Positions 1 through 6,964 of a stretch of 35,768 nt of DNA are shown piece after piece. Location of the stretch: NCBI RefSeq assembly GCF_009908195.1, contig NZ_JAAAHS010000030.1:1-35768 (forward strand), written 5' to 3'. Origin of the DNA: Streptomyces boluensis (GTDB lineage Bacteria; Actinomycetota; Actinomycetes; Streptomycetales; Streptomycetaceae). The translations under genes and the position numbers were made by a program. The notes beneath the pieces were generated by a model. That model did no database searches. It was not told where the DNA came from and saw only the letters and a list, made by a program, of their open reading frames with translations. Numbering within the stretch: position 1 is the first letter of the stretch; each line of letters starts with the position of its first letter.

Positions 1-1
1 G

Positions 2-508
2 CCCACGCCTCCCGCGCAGCGCACTCCGGCCAAGCCGGGTGCGCCCGTGCCGCCCGCCGCACCGGCGAAGCCGGCCGCGGTTCCCGCAGCGCGTACCGCT
101 GCGGACGAGCCGTCCGGCACCCCGCAGATCCAGCTGATCCCGGCCTCCGCCGAGGGTGCGCTGGACGCCGCCGAAGAAGCGGTCGACCTGTTGCTCGACA
201 CCGGCCGCCCGCCCGGCGAGATCCTTGTGATCACGACGGGCGACCCGCACCCGTGGGCAGCACACGAGCTGTCCTTCGGCGCGGACGCCTACTGGGCCCA
301 GCACGACGCCCAGGACGACGTGTTCTACGCCGGCGCTGCCGACATCGCCCGCGCGGCCACCCGCCCCGTGGTCGTCGTCGCCGTCAACGGTTCGACCGAG
401 GGTGAGGCGGCCACCGCCCTGCCCCTCGCGCTCGGCCGTGCCGGAGCCCTGCTGATCGTCTGCGGTGACGCGCAGCGGATCAACTCGGCCCTGGGCGCCG
501 GAGTCTGA
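2..508 (+). CDS. UvrD-like helicase-related protein, C-terminal end (partial)
   Basis: The reading frame is open from the left edge, so only the C-terminal ~168 residues are present. It begins with a Pro/Ala-rich linker (about residues 1-40), followed by a compact domain. That domain has the layout I associate with the second RecA-like domain of actinobacterial UvrD/Rep-like helicases: a strand ending in ILVITTG, then VFYAGAADIARAATRP and VVVVAVNG, and a last strand LLIVCGD after an arginine-poor segment. Where helicases carry a glycine/lysine-rich motif V and an SRAR-type motif VI, this protein has ARAATRP and LGRAGA, so the helicase motifs look degenerate. The GTG at 47 is an internal codon in the linker and not a convincing start. 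A perfect-frame stop lies at 506-508, followed at once by a hairpin. The family assignment rests on motif layout only and the missing N-terminus prevents a firm function. Confidence 0.6.
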   Translation, partial: PTPPAQRTPAKPGAPVPPAAPAKPAAVPAARTAADEPSGTPQIQLIPASAEGALDAAEEAVDLLLDTGRPPGEILVITTGDPHPWAAHELSFGADAYWAQHDAQDDVFYAGAADIARAATRPVVVVAVNGSTEGEAATALPLALGRAGALLIVCGDAQRINSALGAGV

Positions 509-510
509 CA

Positions 511-538
511 CTCGGACGCCCGGATCCGGGTGTCCGAG
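511..538 (+). terminator. Near-perfect palindrome just after the first gene
   Basis: The 28-base sequence is an inverted repeat (CTCGGACGCCCGGA against TCCGGGTGTCCGAG) with a single G-T wobble. It starts two bases after the stop codon at 508. There is no T-tract, as is common for streptomycete terminators. Confidence 0.55.
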
Positions 539-548
539 CACTCGCACC

Positions 549-577
549 CCCGGCAGGCGCATCCGAACCCTGCCGGG
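549..577 (+). terminator. Second hairpin between convergent genes
   Basis: CCCGGCAGG at 549-557 pairs with CCTGCCGGG at 569-577 across an 11-base loop. It lies between the convergent genes ending at 508 and 752 and could act with the palindrome at 511-538. The remaining bases 578-751 show nothing else I can interpret. Confidence 0.4.
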
Positions 578-751
578 ACACGTGAACACCTGAAGGTCCG
601 CGCACACCGCGCGGCCTCAGGTCCGTTCACGGCTCGCACTTGCTTGGGCGCTGTCCGGTGTTGTGGCTGTGGCTGTGGCTGTCCGGCGTTGGCCGGTGGC
701 TGCCGCCCCGGGCCGGCGGCGTGTGTGGCGAGCGTGGCGGACCCGTGCCGT

Positions 752-1453
752 TCAGCGGGCCGCGCCCCCGTGTATCCGTTCCTGCGCTCTGCCGGAGTTC
801 TGCTGTGGCTGCGCAGTGCCATTGGTCGGCAGCCGTCGGAGCGGTGGCTGAGCCCGCTCGTGGAGCCCGACTTCCTCCTGCCCGGAGTCCTCGGACTGCC
901 CGGAGACCGAGCCGATGTACGGCCGTCGGCCGCCTCGTCCCTCGCCGAGCACCTGCCAACCACCGCGCGTCAACGTGATGTACGCACCGCACCGCAACCC
1001 GTGCAGCGTGCAGGCATCCCGCAACCCCCACATCCAGGCGCCGTCCTCCTGCGTCCACTTCGCGTCGCCCTCCCGGCAGTAGAGCAACACAGCCGTCCGC
1101 ACCGGGGTGCGGCGCCGCAGGTCGTGCGGGATGACTCGGCGCAGCTGAGCCAGCAGGGCGTTCCGGTACACCCATCCGTCCGCGCCGGTCGCCCGGCGCG
1201 AGAACGACGCGCTCGCCCGCAGCCGCTCGTCCTGATCGAGGACCGCCACCACTGCCGTTTCCGGTGTGGGCAGATGCCTGACATGCAGGCCGCTGACGAC
1301 CTCGCGTGGGTCGCGCAACAGTGGGATTCCCGCGGCCGCCCACTCGGAGGGTTCAAGCACACGGGCCAGTTGGTTGGCGGAGTCGGACATCTCAGCGGGA
1401 TGTGACGCTCCCGGCTCTGACGCCGCGGCGGACGGAGTGAATCCGAAGGTCAC
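752..1453 (-). CDS. Conserved streptomycete protein of unknown function
   Basis: The protein is 233 residues. I chose the GTG at 1453 because a strong ribosome-binding site (GGGAGG) lies about five bases upstream; a second possible start is the ATG at 1390, which has no such site. The likely folded domain runs from about residue 22 to 185 and is rich in Trp and Arg, with stretches such as LRRVIPHDLRRRTPVRTAV, YCREGDAKWTQEDGAW and GLRCGAYITLTRGGW. The last ~45 residues are Gln/Arg/Pro-rich low complexity. There is no signal peptide, membrane segment or catalytic motif I recognise. It lies downstream of recQ in the same direction but is separated from it by a probable terminator and 218 bases, so it is probably transcribed separately. 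Function unknown; coding status is supported by the ribosome-binding site and codon bias. Confidence 0.7.
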   Translation of the reverse strand: MTFGFTPSAAASEPGASHPAEMSDSANQLARVLEPSEWAAAGIPLLRDPREVVSGLHVRHLPTPETAVVAVLDQDERLRASASFSRRATGADGWVYRNALLAQLRRVIPHDLRRRTPVRTAVLLYCREGDAKWTQEDGAWMWGLRDACTLHGLRCGAYITLTRGGWQVLGEGRGGRRPYIGSVSGQSEDSGQEEVGLHERAQPPLRRLPTNGTAQPQQNSGRAQERIHGGAAR

Positions 1454-1577
1454 GGTCCTCCCTTCGGCTACGCGCCCACACCTGCGGGCGGGGTCGGACT
1501 GGGGAGCGCACCGCGGCACAGCACTGCCGGACCACGGACGAGCCGTGCGGGGAGCACTCCAATTCTCGCCCGCCCAT

Positions 1578-1607
1578 CGGCCCCCAAGCAACGAGCAGTT
1601 GGGGCCG
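1578..1607 (-). terminator. Probable recQ terminator
   Basis: On the minus strand CGGCCCCAA and TTGGGGGCCG pair across an 11-base loop, with one extra base in one arm. The hairpin begins 65 bases after the recQ stop codon. Confidence 0.5.
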
Positions 1608-1671
1608 GTGCCCGTAATCGATGGGTGTGTTGTCAATATCCTGCCCCCGTTCGACTCTCATGACGCGTGGA

Positions 1672-3837
1672 TCACCCCTGAATGGCCAGTACCAGTGGCA
1701 ACACCCCCTCCGCGGAGGCCCGGCGGAGCATGCGGGTCGCCACTGCGAGCGTCCAGCCGGTCTCCGTCAGATCGTCGACGAGCAGCACCGGACCGCCGGG
1801 CGCCTGTCGCAGGCTCTCGGCCAGCTCGCCGGGAACGGTCAACGTGCCGTCCAGCGCGCGCAGTCGCTGGGCGCTGTTGCTGCGCGGCGGGCTCATGTGG
1901 TCCGCCCCCGGCACATAGGCAAGGGAGCCGAGCAGTGGCATGCGGCCGACGTTGGCGATATGGGTGGCCAGGGACTGGATGAGCTGCGGGCGCGTACGGG
2001 ACGGCATCGTCACCACGCCGACCGGTCGGAGCTGAGCGTCAGGGCTGCCCGATGCCCAACCCCCGGGCCCCTTCGCCCAGTCGGCCAGGACCTCCACCAC
2101 GGCTCGGGCCACATCGTCCGGAATCGCACCGTCGGTTGACTGCGGGGCCAGCATGGGGCGCAGCCGGTTGCCCCAGCCGATGTCCGAGAGGCGCCCGAGC
2201 GCGCGTCCCGTACCGGCCTGTTCGCTCGCCGGGATGCGGCCCTTGAGGTCCATGCCCACGGCTGCGAGCCCGGTCGGCCACATCTTGCGCGGCTCCACCT
2301 CGACCCCTGCGCGCCCGAGTTCGCCCCGCGCGGCGTCGAGCGATGTCGTGGAGACCTCTGTGTCGAAGCGAGGCCCCTTGCAGTTGTCGCAACGCCCGCA
2401 CGGCGCTGCCGCCTCGTCGTCCAACTGGAGCCGCAGGAACTCCATTCGGCAGCCCGATGTCGTCGCGTAGTCCCGCATGGCCTGCTGCTCGGCCTCACGT
2501 TGGCGGGCGACCCATGCGTACCGCTCGGCGTCGTACGTCCACTGCTGGCCCGTGGAGATCCAGCCGCCCTTGACGCGCCGGACCGCGCCGTCCACGTCCA
2601 GGACCTTGAGCATCGTCTCGAGTCGTGTGCGGCGCAGTTCCACGAGCGGTTCGAGTGCGGGCAGGGACAGCGGGCGGCCCGCGTTCGCCAGCGTGTCCAG
2701 GGTGAGGCGCACCTGGGATTCCGGTGGGAACGCCACCGATGCGAAGTACCGCCAGATCGCTTCGTCCTCCTTGCCCGGCATGAGCAGCACCTCGGCATGC
2801 TCGACACCGCGGCCGGCGCGACCCACCTGCTGGTAGTAGGCGATGGGGGAGGAGGGGGACCCGAGATGGACGACGAATCCCAGGTCGGGCTTGTCGAAGC
2901 CCATGCCGAGCGCGGACGTGGCGACGAGGGCCTTCACGCGGTTGGCGAGCAGGTCCTCCTCAGCCTGCTGCCGCTCCGCGTTCTCGGTCTTGCCCGTGTA
3001 CGAGGACACGGTGTGACCGCACTGCCGGAGAAAGGCCGTGACCTCTTCGGCCGCGGCGACCGTGAGGGTGTAGATGATTCCTGAGCCCGGCAGGTCGTTG
3101 AGGTGCTCGCCCAGCCAGGCCAACCGGCTGGCCGCATCCGGGAGTTCGAGCACGCCGAGGCTGAGGCTCTCGCGGTCCAGGGGGCCTCGGAGCACCAGTG
3201 CGTCCGACCCGCCTCCGGTGCCCAGCTGTTCGGCGACATCCGCAGTCACTCGGGCGTTGGCCGTGGCCGTGGTGGCGAGGACGGGGACGCCTGGCGGCAG
3301 GTCCGCGAGCATCGTGCGGAGCCTGCGGTAGTCGGGCCGGAAGTCATGACCCCAGTCGGAGATGCAGTGCGCCTCGTCGACCACGAGCAGGCCGGTCGCC
3401 GCGGCCAGGCGGGGGAGCACCTCGTCGCGGAAGTCGGGGTTGTTGAGGCGCTCCGGGCTCACGAGGAGGACGTCGACGGTACCCGCGGCCACTTCGGCCT
3501 GGATCGTGTCCCACTCCTCCGTATTGGACGAGTTGATCGTGCGTGCGTGAATACCGGCCCGTGCGGCGGCTTCCACCTGGTTACGCATGAGGGCGAGCAG
3601 CGGCGACACGATGACGGTCGGCCCGGCGCCCTGCTCGCGCAGCAACGAGGTCGCGACGAAGTACACCGCCGACTTGCCCCAGCCGGTGCGCTGCACGACG
3701 AGGGCCCGGCGCTTGTCGGCGACCAGTGCCTCGATGGCCCGCCATTGGTCCTCGCGCAGCCGGGCACGGCCGGTCTGGTCGCCGACGAGCCGGGCGAGTA
3801 CGGCGTCGGCCGCTGTGCGGAGTTCTTCGTTGCTCAT
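1672..3837 (-). CDS. recQ: ATP-dependent DNA helicase RecQ with C-terminal phosphoribosyltransferase-like domain
   Basis: This 721-residue protein should unwind DNA 3'-to-5' during recombination and fork repair. Motifs in order are the Q-motif region (residues 27-38), Walker A TGWGKS (51-56), DEAH box VVDEAHC (152-158), motif III ATTATA (188-193), and motifs V/VI in [13 protein letters not shown] and QQVGRAGRG (306-344). A RecQ zinc site follows at Cys463, Cys480, Cys483 and Cys486. Residues ~600-721 are unusual: [13 protein letters not shown] and then [13 protein letters not shown] (684-696), the PRPP-binding signature of type I phosphoribosyltransferases. No HRDC domain is visible. The ATG at 3837 directly precedes the Q-motif region; its ribosome-binding site is weak. 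The frame stays open upstream, but that region overlaps the divergent DUF4192 gene and its promoter, so the short start is preferred. Helicase assignment is secure; the tail's role is unknown. Confidence 0.93.
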   Translation of the reverse strand: MSNEELRTAADAVLARLVGDQTGRARLREDQWRAIEALVADKRRALVVQRTGWGKSAVYFVATSLLREQGAGPTVIVSPLLALMRNQVEAAARAGIHARTINSSNTEEWDTIQAEVAAGTVDVLLVSPERLNNPDFRDEVLPRLAAATGLLVVDEAHCISDWGHDFRPDYRRLRTMLADLPPGVPVLATTATANARVTADVAEQLGTGGGSDALVLRGPLDRESLSLGVLELPDAASRLAWLGEHLNDLPGSGIIYTLTVAAAEEVTAFLRQCGHTVSSYTGKTENAERQQAEEDLLANRVKALVATSALGMGFDKPDLGFVVHLGSPSSPIAYYQQVGRAGRGVEHAEVLLMPGKEDEAIWRYFASVAFPPESQVRLTLDTLANAGRPLSLPALEPLVELRRTRLETMLKVLDVDGAVRRVKGGWISTGQQWTYDAERYAWVARQREAEQQAMRDYATTSGCRMEFLRLQLDDEAAAPCGRCDNCKGPRFDTEVSTTSLDAARGELGRAGVEVEPRKMWPTGLAAVGMDLKGRIPASEQAGTGRALGRLSDIGWGNRLRPMLAPQSTDGAIPDDVARAVVEVLADWAKGPGGWASGSPDAQLRPVGVVTMPSRTRPQLIQSLATHIANVGRMPLLGSLAYVPGADHMSPPRSNSAQRLRALDGTLTVPGELAESLRQAPGGPVLLVDDLTETGWTLAVATRMLRRASAEGVLPLVLAIQG

Positions 3838-3888
3838 GCGTCCATGCAACCCGATGGCTCGGACATTCGGCGAATGGCCTCGGCGGCC

Positions 3889-3930
3889 TGTGGAAAACTT
3901 CTGACGTGTGCACGGCCAGGGTTGTCCACA
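3889..3930. promoter_or_regulatory. Two DnaA-box-like sites between recQ and the DUF4192 gene
   Basis: TTGTCCACA at 3922-3930 matches the preferred Streptomyces DnaA box. An inverted weaker site, TGTGGAAAA (reverse TTTTCCACA), lies at 3889-3897. Both are in the 132-base divergent intergenic region. DnaA binding is inferred from the match only. Confidence 0.45.
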
Positions 3931-3969
3931 GGTAAACCGGAGCCCGGGAATCCGCGACAGAGTCGCCGC

Positions 3970-5622
3970 ATGACGAATCACAGCGAAGCCGCCGGCGGGT
4001 CCGGCGAGCCGACGATCACCTTGCGCAGCCCGGCCGAACTCGCGGATGCGCTCCCGTATTTGATGGGATTCCACCCCGACGGCAGTGTGGTTCTCGTCGC
4101 CTCCCACGGCGACCGGCGCACCTTCGGCGGGCGGGTGCGCCTGGGAATTCCCGACCAGGAGGAGGACTGGCCTTCGATCGCGGAACAACTGGTCACGTGC
4201 CTCGTGACCGGGAGCGAGCGGCGCGTGGCACGGCCTGACGGCGTGGTCGTCTTCCTCTGCCAGGATCCCCGCGACGGTGAGAGCGCCCAGCAGGCGATGG
4301 AACGGTTGCGGCCACTCGCCGCGGCCCTGTGCGCGGCTTGTGGCAACGCCGGCATCACCGTCGATGAGGCACTCTGCCTCTCCGCCGGGCGGTACTGGTC
4401 GTACGTCTGCCGTGACGCGCGCTGCTGCCCGCCGACCGGAGCGCCGATGGCGCTGCAGGGCACCTCGGTCACTGCTGCTGCGGCGACGTACGCCGGGCTT
4501 CCCATGCACGGGAGCCTGCGCCAGATGAAGGCCCGGTTCGCGCCCCGTCGAGGGGGTGGGGTGGCGGATCAGAAGTCCACCCTGGACGCCGCCTCGTCGG
4601 CCTTGGTTCCGCGCATGCTCAGTGACAACGAGGGCGAGCTGGTCGCACGGGAGACCATCGCGACGGCAGCGGGAATGATGGCCCGGCTACGTACGGCGCC
4701 ACCCGTGGGCGGGGTACTGGAGGCCGATCTTCGTGACGATCAGCTGATCGGGGACCGTGAAGCGGCGGACGTGATCCTGGGCCTGCAGGTACGGGAGACG
4801 CGTGACCGGGCGGCGGAGTGGATGGAGGGCGAGGAGGCCGTCCTCGCGCTCCGGCTCTGGAGGGCGCTGGCTCGGCGCTGTGTCGCCCCGTACATGGAGT
4901 TCGCCACAGCACCACTTGCCCTCGCGGGCTGGGTCGCCTGGTCTCTCGACGACGAACCGGAAGCCAGGGTCGCCCTGGGCCTCGCCCTGGAACTCGACCC
5001 CGTCTACACCTTCGCCCAACTCCTGCACCGAGCCTGCAATCAGGGCCTCGACGTCGAGGAGGTACGGCAGTGTCTGCGCGACCAATTGCGCACACGGGAC
5101 GCCCGGTCAACGGCTCGGGTGGCCGGTGCCCTGCCGGGTCCCGGCGAAGGTGACCGACCCCAACTGCTCGTACCGGACTGGCAGTCGATGTCAGGGGTCT
5201 GGCGAAGGGACACCCACGGGAGTCGCACCGCAAGGGACCCGGAAGCTGAAGGGAGGAAGCCCGAATCCCCTCTTGTGAGCCGCCCCGGAGAGGCGCCCGC
5301 GTCATCGGCCGAGCCGGGCGCACCCACAGGGAAGCCCGGTGGGTGCCAGGCCCACCACCGACCGGCCAAGGGCTCGGCGACGCGGCGTCCGCCCGGCTCT
5401 GCCACGCGCCGCAAGGGGAGGACCCGGCCCGATACGCGAGTCGATCCCGACCTTGCGGGACGGCTCAAGCGGAACATCGCCCGGCGAGGCCCGGCCGGTG
5501 CGACCGGAGGCGGACCGCGGCGGCGCGGCGGTGGACCGTCGGCCGGTCGACGACCTGGCGGCCCGGGGCGCCGGTCGGGCGGCTCCTCCTCGGCAGGAGG
5601 TGATCAAGGGAACGGGAAGTAG
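3970..5622 (+). CDS. DUF4192 family protein
   Basis: The protein is 550 residues. Its N-terminal part carries the typical DUF4192 opening, with [20 protein letters not shown] at residues 20-39 followed by a hydrophobic strand and HGDRR. This actinobacterial family has no assigned function that I know of. The domain continues to about residue 400, with a motif rich in Cys and Trp ([14 protein letters not shown]) near residue 145. The last ~130 residues are Gly/Arg/Pro/Ser-rich, strongly basic and probably disordered, which could suggest nucleic-acid contact, but this is inference. No signal peptide or membrane segment is seen. The ATG at 3970 has a poor ribosome-binding site; I chose it because the family signature begins soon after and the upstream sequence is the shared regulatory region with recQ. 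Divergent from recQ, 132 bases apart. Confidence 0.85.
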   Translation: MTNHSEAAGGSGEPTITLRSPAELADALPYLMGFHPDGSVVLVASHGDRRTFGGRVRLGIPDQEEDWPSIAEQLVTCLVTGSERRVARPDGVVVFLCQDPRDGESAQQAMERLRPLAAALCAACGNAGITVDEALCLSAGRYWSYVCRDARCCPPTGAPMALQGTSVTAAAATYAGLPMHGSLRQMKARFAPRRGGGVADQKSTLDAASSALVPRMLSDNEGELVARETIATAAGMMARLRTAPPVGGVLEADLRDDQLIGDREAADVILGLQVRETRDRAAEWMEGEEAVLALRLWRALARRCVAPYMEFATAPLALAGWVAWSLDDEPEARVALGLALELDPVYTFAQLLHRACNQGLDVEEVRQCLRDQLRTRDARSTARVAGALPGPGEGDRPQLLVPDWQSMSGVWRRDTHGSRTARDPEAEGRKPESPLVSRPGEAPASSAEPGAPTGKPGGCQAHHRPAKGSATRRPPGSATRRKGRTRPDTRVDPDLAGRLKRNIARRGPAGATGGGPRRRGGGPSAGRRPGGPGRRSGGSSSAGGDQGNGK

Positions 5623-5701
5623 GGAACGGGAGGTGCGGCGTCCTCGCGGTCACGTCCTGGCCTGTTGGCACGACGGTGGATGATCCACAGCGAAGGGAGT
5701 G

Positions 5702-5727
5702 TTTATCGTCAGGCAGACGACTATGAT
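5702..5727 (+). promoter_or_regulatory. Candidate promoter and operator of the NrtR-like gene
   Basis: A -10-like TATGAT lies at 5722-5727, seven bases before the ATG at 5734, which would make a leaderless transcript; no ribosome-binding site is visible upstream of that ATG. Overlapping it, TCGTC at 5706-5710 and GACGA at 5716-5720 form an inverted repeat with a 5-base spacer, flanked by partly symmetric TTTA and CTAT. It could be an autoregulatory operator. The -35 element is unclear. Confidence 0.35.
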
Positions 5728-5733
5728 CGCGGC

Positions 5734-6492
5734 ATGTCGCCCTACGACCCGTCGGCCTTCCCGCCCTTTGCAGTCACAGTCGACCTGGTTGTGCTGACTG
5801 TTCGCCGTCACTCCCTCTGCGCGTTGGCGATCCGGCGTGGTGAGCCACCGTTCCAGGGGCGTTGGGCACTTCCGGGCGGGTTCGTGCGGGCGGACGAGGA
5901 TCTCGCGACGGCTGCCGCACGGGAGTTGGCGGAGGAGACCGGGCTGCGCGCACACGATCCGGGGGAGCCGGCACCCGAGTCGGGCAACGGGGCGCATCTC
6001 GAGCAACTCGGCACCTACGGCGACCCCAAGCGTGACCCCCGCATGCGAGTGGTCAGCGTCGCGCACCTCGCACTCGCCCCCGACCTGCCCGCGCCCAAGG
6101 CGGGCGGCGATGCGAACAGCGCGCGCTGGGCACCGGTCGAGACGTTCCTCGAGCAGGATCCGGAGGGAGATCAAACAGGACCGCTCGCCTTCGATCATGC
6201 GCAGATCCTCGCGGACGGGGTGGAGCGTGCGCGGTCCAAGATCGAGTACTCCTCGCTGGCCACGGCGTTCTGCCCGCCCGAGTTCACCGTGGGGGAGCTG
6301 CGCAGGGTCTACGAGGCGGTGTGGGGCGTGGCGCTGGACCCGCGCAACTTCCACCGCAAGGTGACGGGCACGCCGGGCTTCTTGGTACCCACGGGCGGAA
6401 CCACCACGCGGCAAGGTGGTCGCCCGGCGCAACTGTTCAGGGCGGGCGGCGCCACGCTGCTCAACCCGCCGATGCTGAGGCCTGAGGTCTGA
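5734..6492 (+). CDS. Nudix hydrolase-like transcriptional regulator (NrtR type)
   Basis: The 252-residue protein has an N-terminal Nudix domain (residues ~13-150) and a C-terminal winged helix (~170-240). The Nudix box is complete: G49, E55, R63, E64, E67, E68 and G70 fit GX5EX7REUXEEXGU, so hydrolase activity on an ADP-ribose-type substrate is possible. The C-terminal part (FTVGELRRVYEAVWG, then RNFHRKV, then GRPAQLFR) matches the DNA-binding domain of NrtR regulators, which control NAD biosynthesis or pentose genes and respond to ADP-ribose. Many NrtR proteins have degenerate Nudix boxes; this one is intact. No NAD genes are adjacent, so its targets must lie elsewhere or include itself. The ATG at 5734 was chosen because a TATGAT -10 sits seven bases upstream; the upstream TTG at 5665 adds an unconserved leader. 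A catabolic Nudix enzyme is the alternative. Confidence 0.8.
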   Translation: MSPYDPSAFPPFAVTVDLVVLTVRRHSLCALAIRRGEPPFQGRWALPGGFVRADEDLATAAARELAEETGLRAHDPGEPAPESGNGAHLEQLGTYGDPKRDPRMRVVSVAHLALAPDLPAPKAGGDANSARWAPVETFLEQDPEGDQTGPLAFDHAQILADGVERARSKIEYSSLATAFCPPEFTVGELRRVYEAVWGVALDPRNFHRKVTGTPGFLVPTGGTTTRQGGRPAQLFRAGGATLLNPPMLRPEV

Positions 6493-6875
6493 GGTCGAAG
6501 TCCTCGGCACGAGTTGAGCGGCGCCCCGGTGCAGCACGCCCATCGCACCCCAGGCGCGGGCTGAAGCAGGCCCCGCCTCGCCCGCACGCACCTCGGGCCG
6601 ACCTGTCACCCCGCCGTGCCCGCATGCGCTGACGTGCGCCCACCCACTCACGTACCCGTACCGCCCACACGCGAGTTCGCCACTCCACCGAACCGCAACA
6701 AACCCCTGCGCACCGCACCGCAACGAACCGCGCCCTACACGCGCACGCCCCCGAGCAGTGTGCGACCGAGCCGTACACACGGGCGAACTGCGGCCTTTCC
6801 AGGGCTGGGTGAACGGGGCGGGTGGGCGCACCCGAGGCCCGTATCTGACCGAAAAGCCGGAAATGGAGGGTTATC
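6493..6875. other. Intergenic stretch with no confident gene
   Basis: Between the NrtR-like gene and the leader ORF the sequence is C/A-biased on the plus strand (runs such as CCCACCCACTCACG and CCGCAACAAACCCC). Frames open here on either strand lack a ribosome-binding site or recognisable protein features. It probably holds the ABC-gene promoter, which I cannot place. Confidence 0.4.
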
Positions 6876-6956
6876 TTGCTGAAGTACTCACGGGGTCTGT
6901 CCGTCCCCGACCTGGCGGACTTCCCACGGCCGCCGCGCGGTCTCCACCGTCTGTGA
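6876..6956 (+). CDS. Possible 26-residue leader peptide before the ABC gene
   Basis: A TTG start at 6876 is preceded by a good ribosome-binding site (GGAGGG, about six bases away). It opens a 26-codon frame beginning LLKYSRGLSVPDLADFPRPP and ending at TGA 6954-6956, eight bases before the ATG of the next gene, a spacing that permits translational coupling. The peptide resembles nothing I recognise and has no signal or membrane character. Coding status is uncertain; it may be chance. Confidence 0.3.
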   Translation: MLKYSRGLSVPDLADFPRPPRGLHRL

Positions 6957-6964
6957 GAGAAGCG

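Noticed and set aside
6493..6875. Possible gene or RNA in the 383-base gap before the ABC-like gene.
   Set aside because: No frame with a ribosome-binding site or family resemblance, no tRNA-like structure, no clear hairpin.
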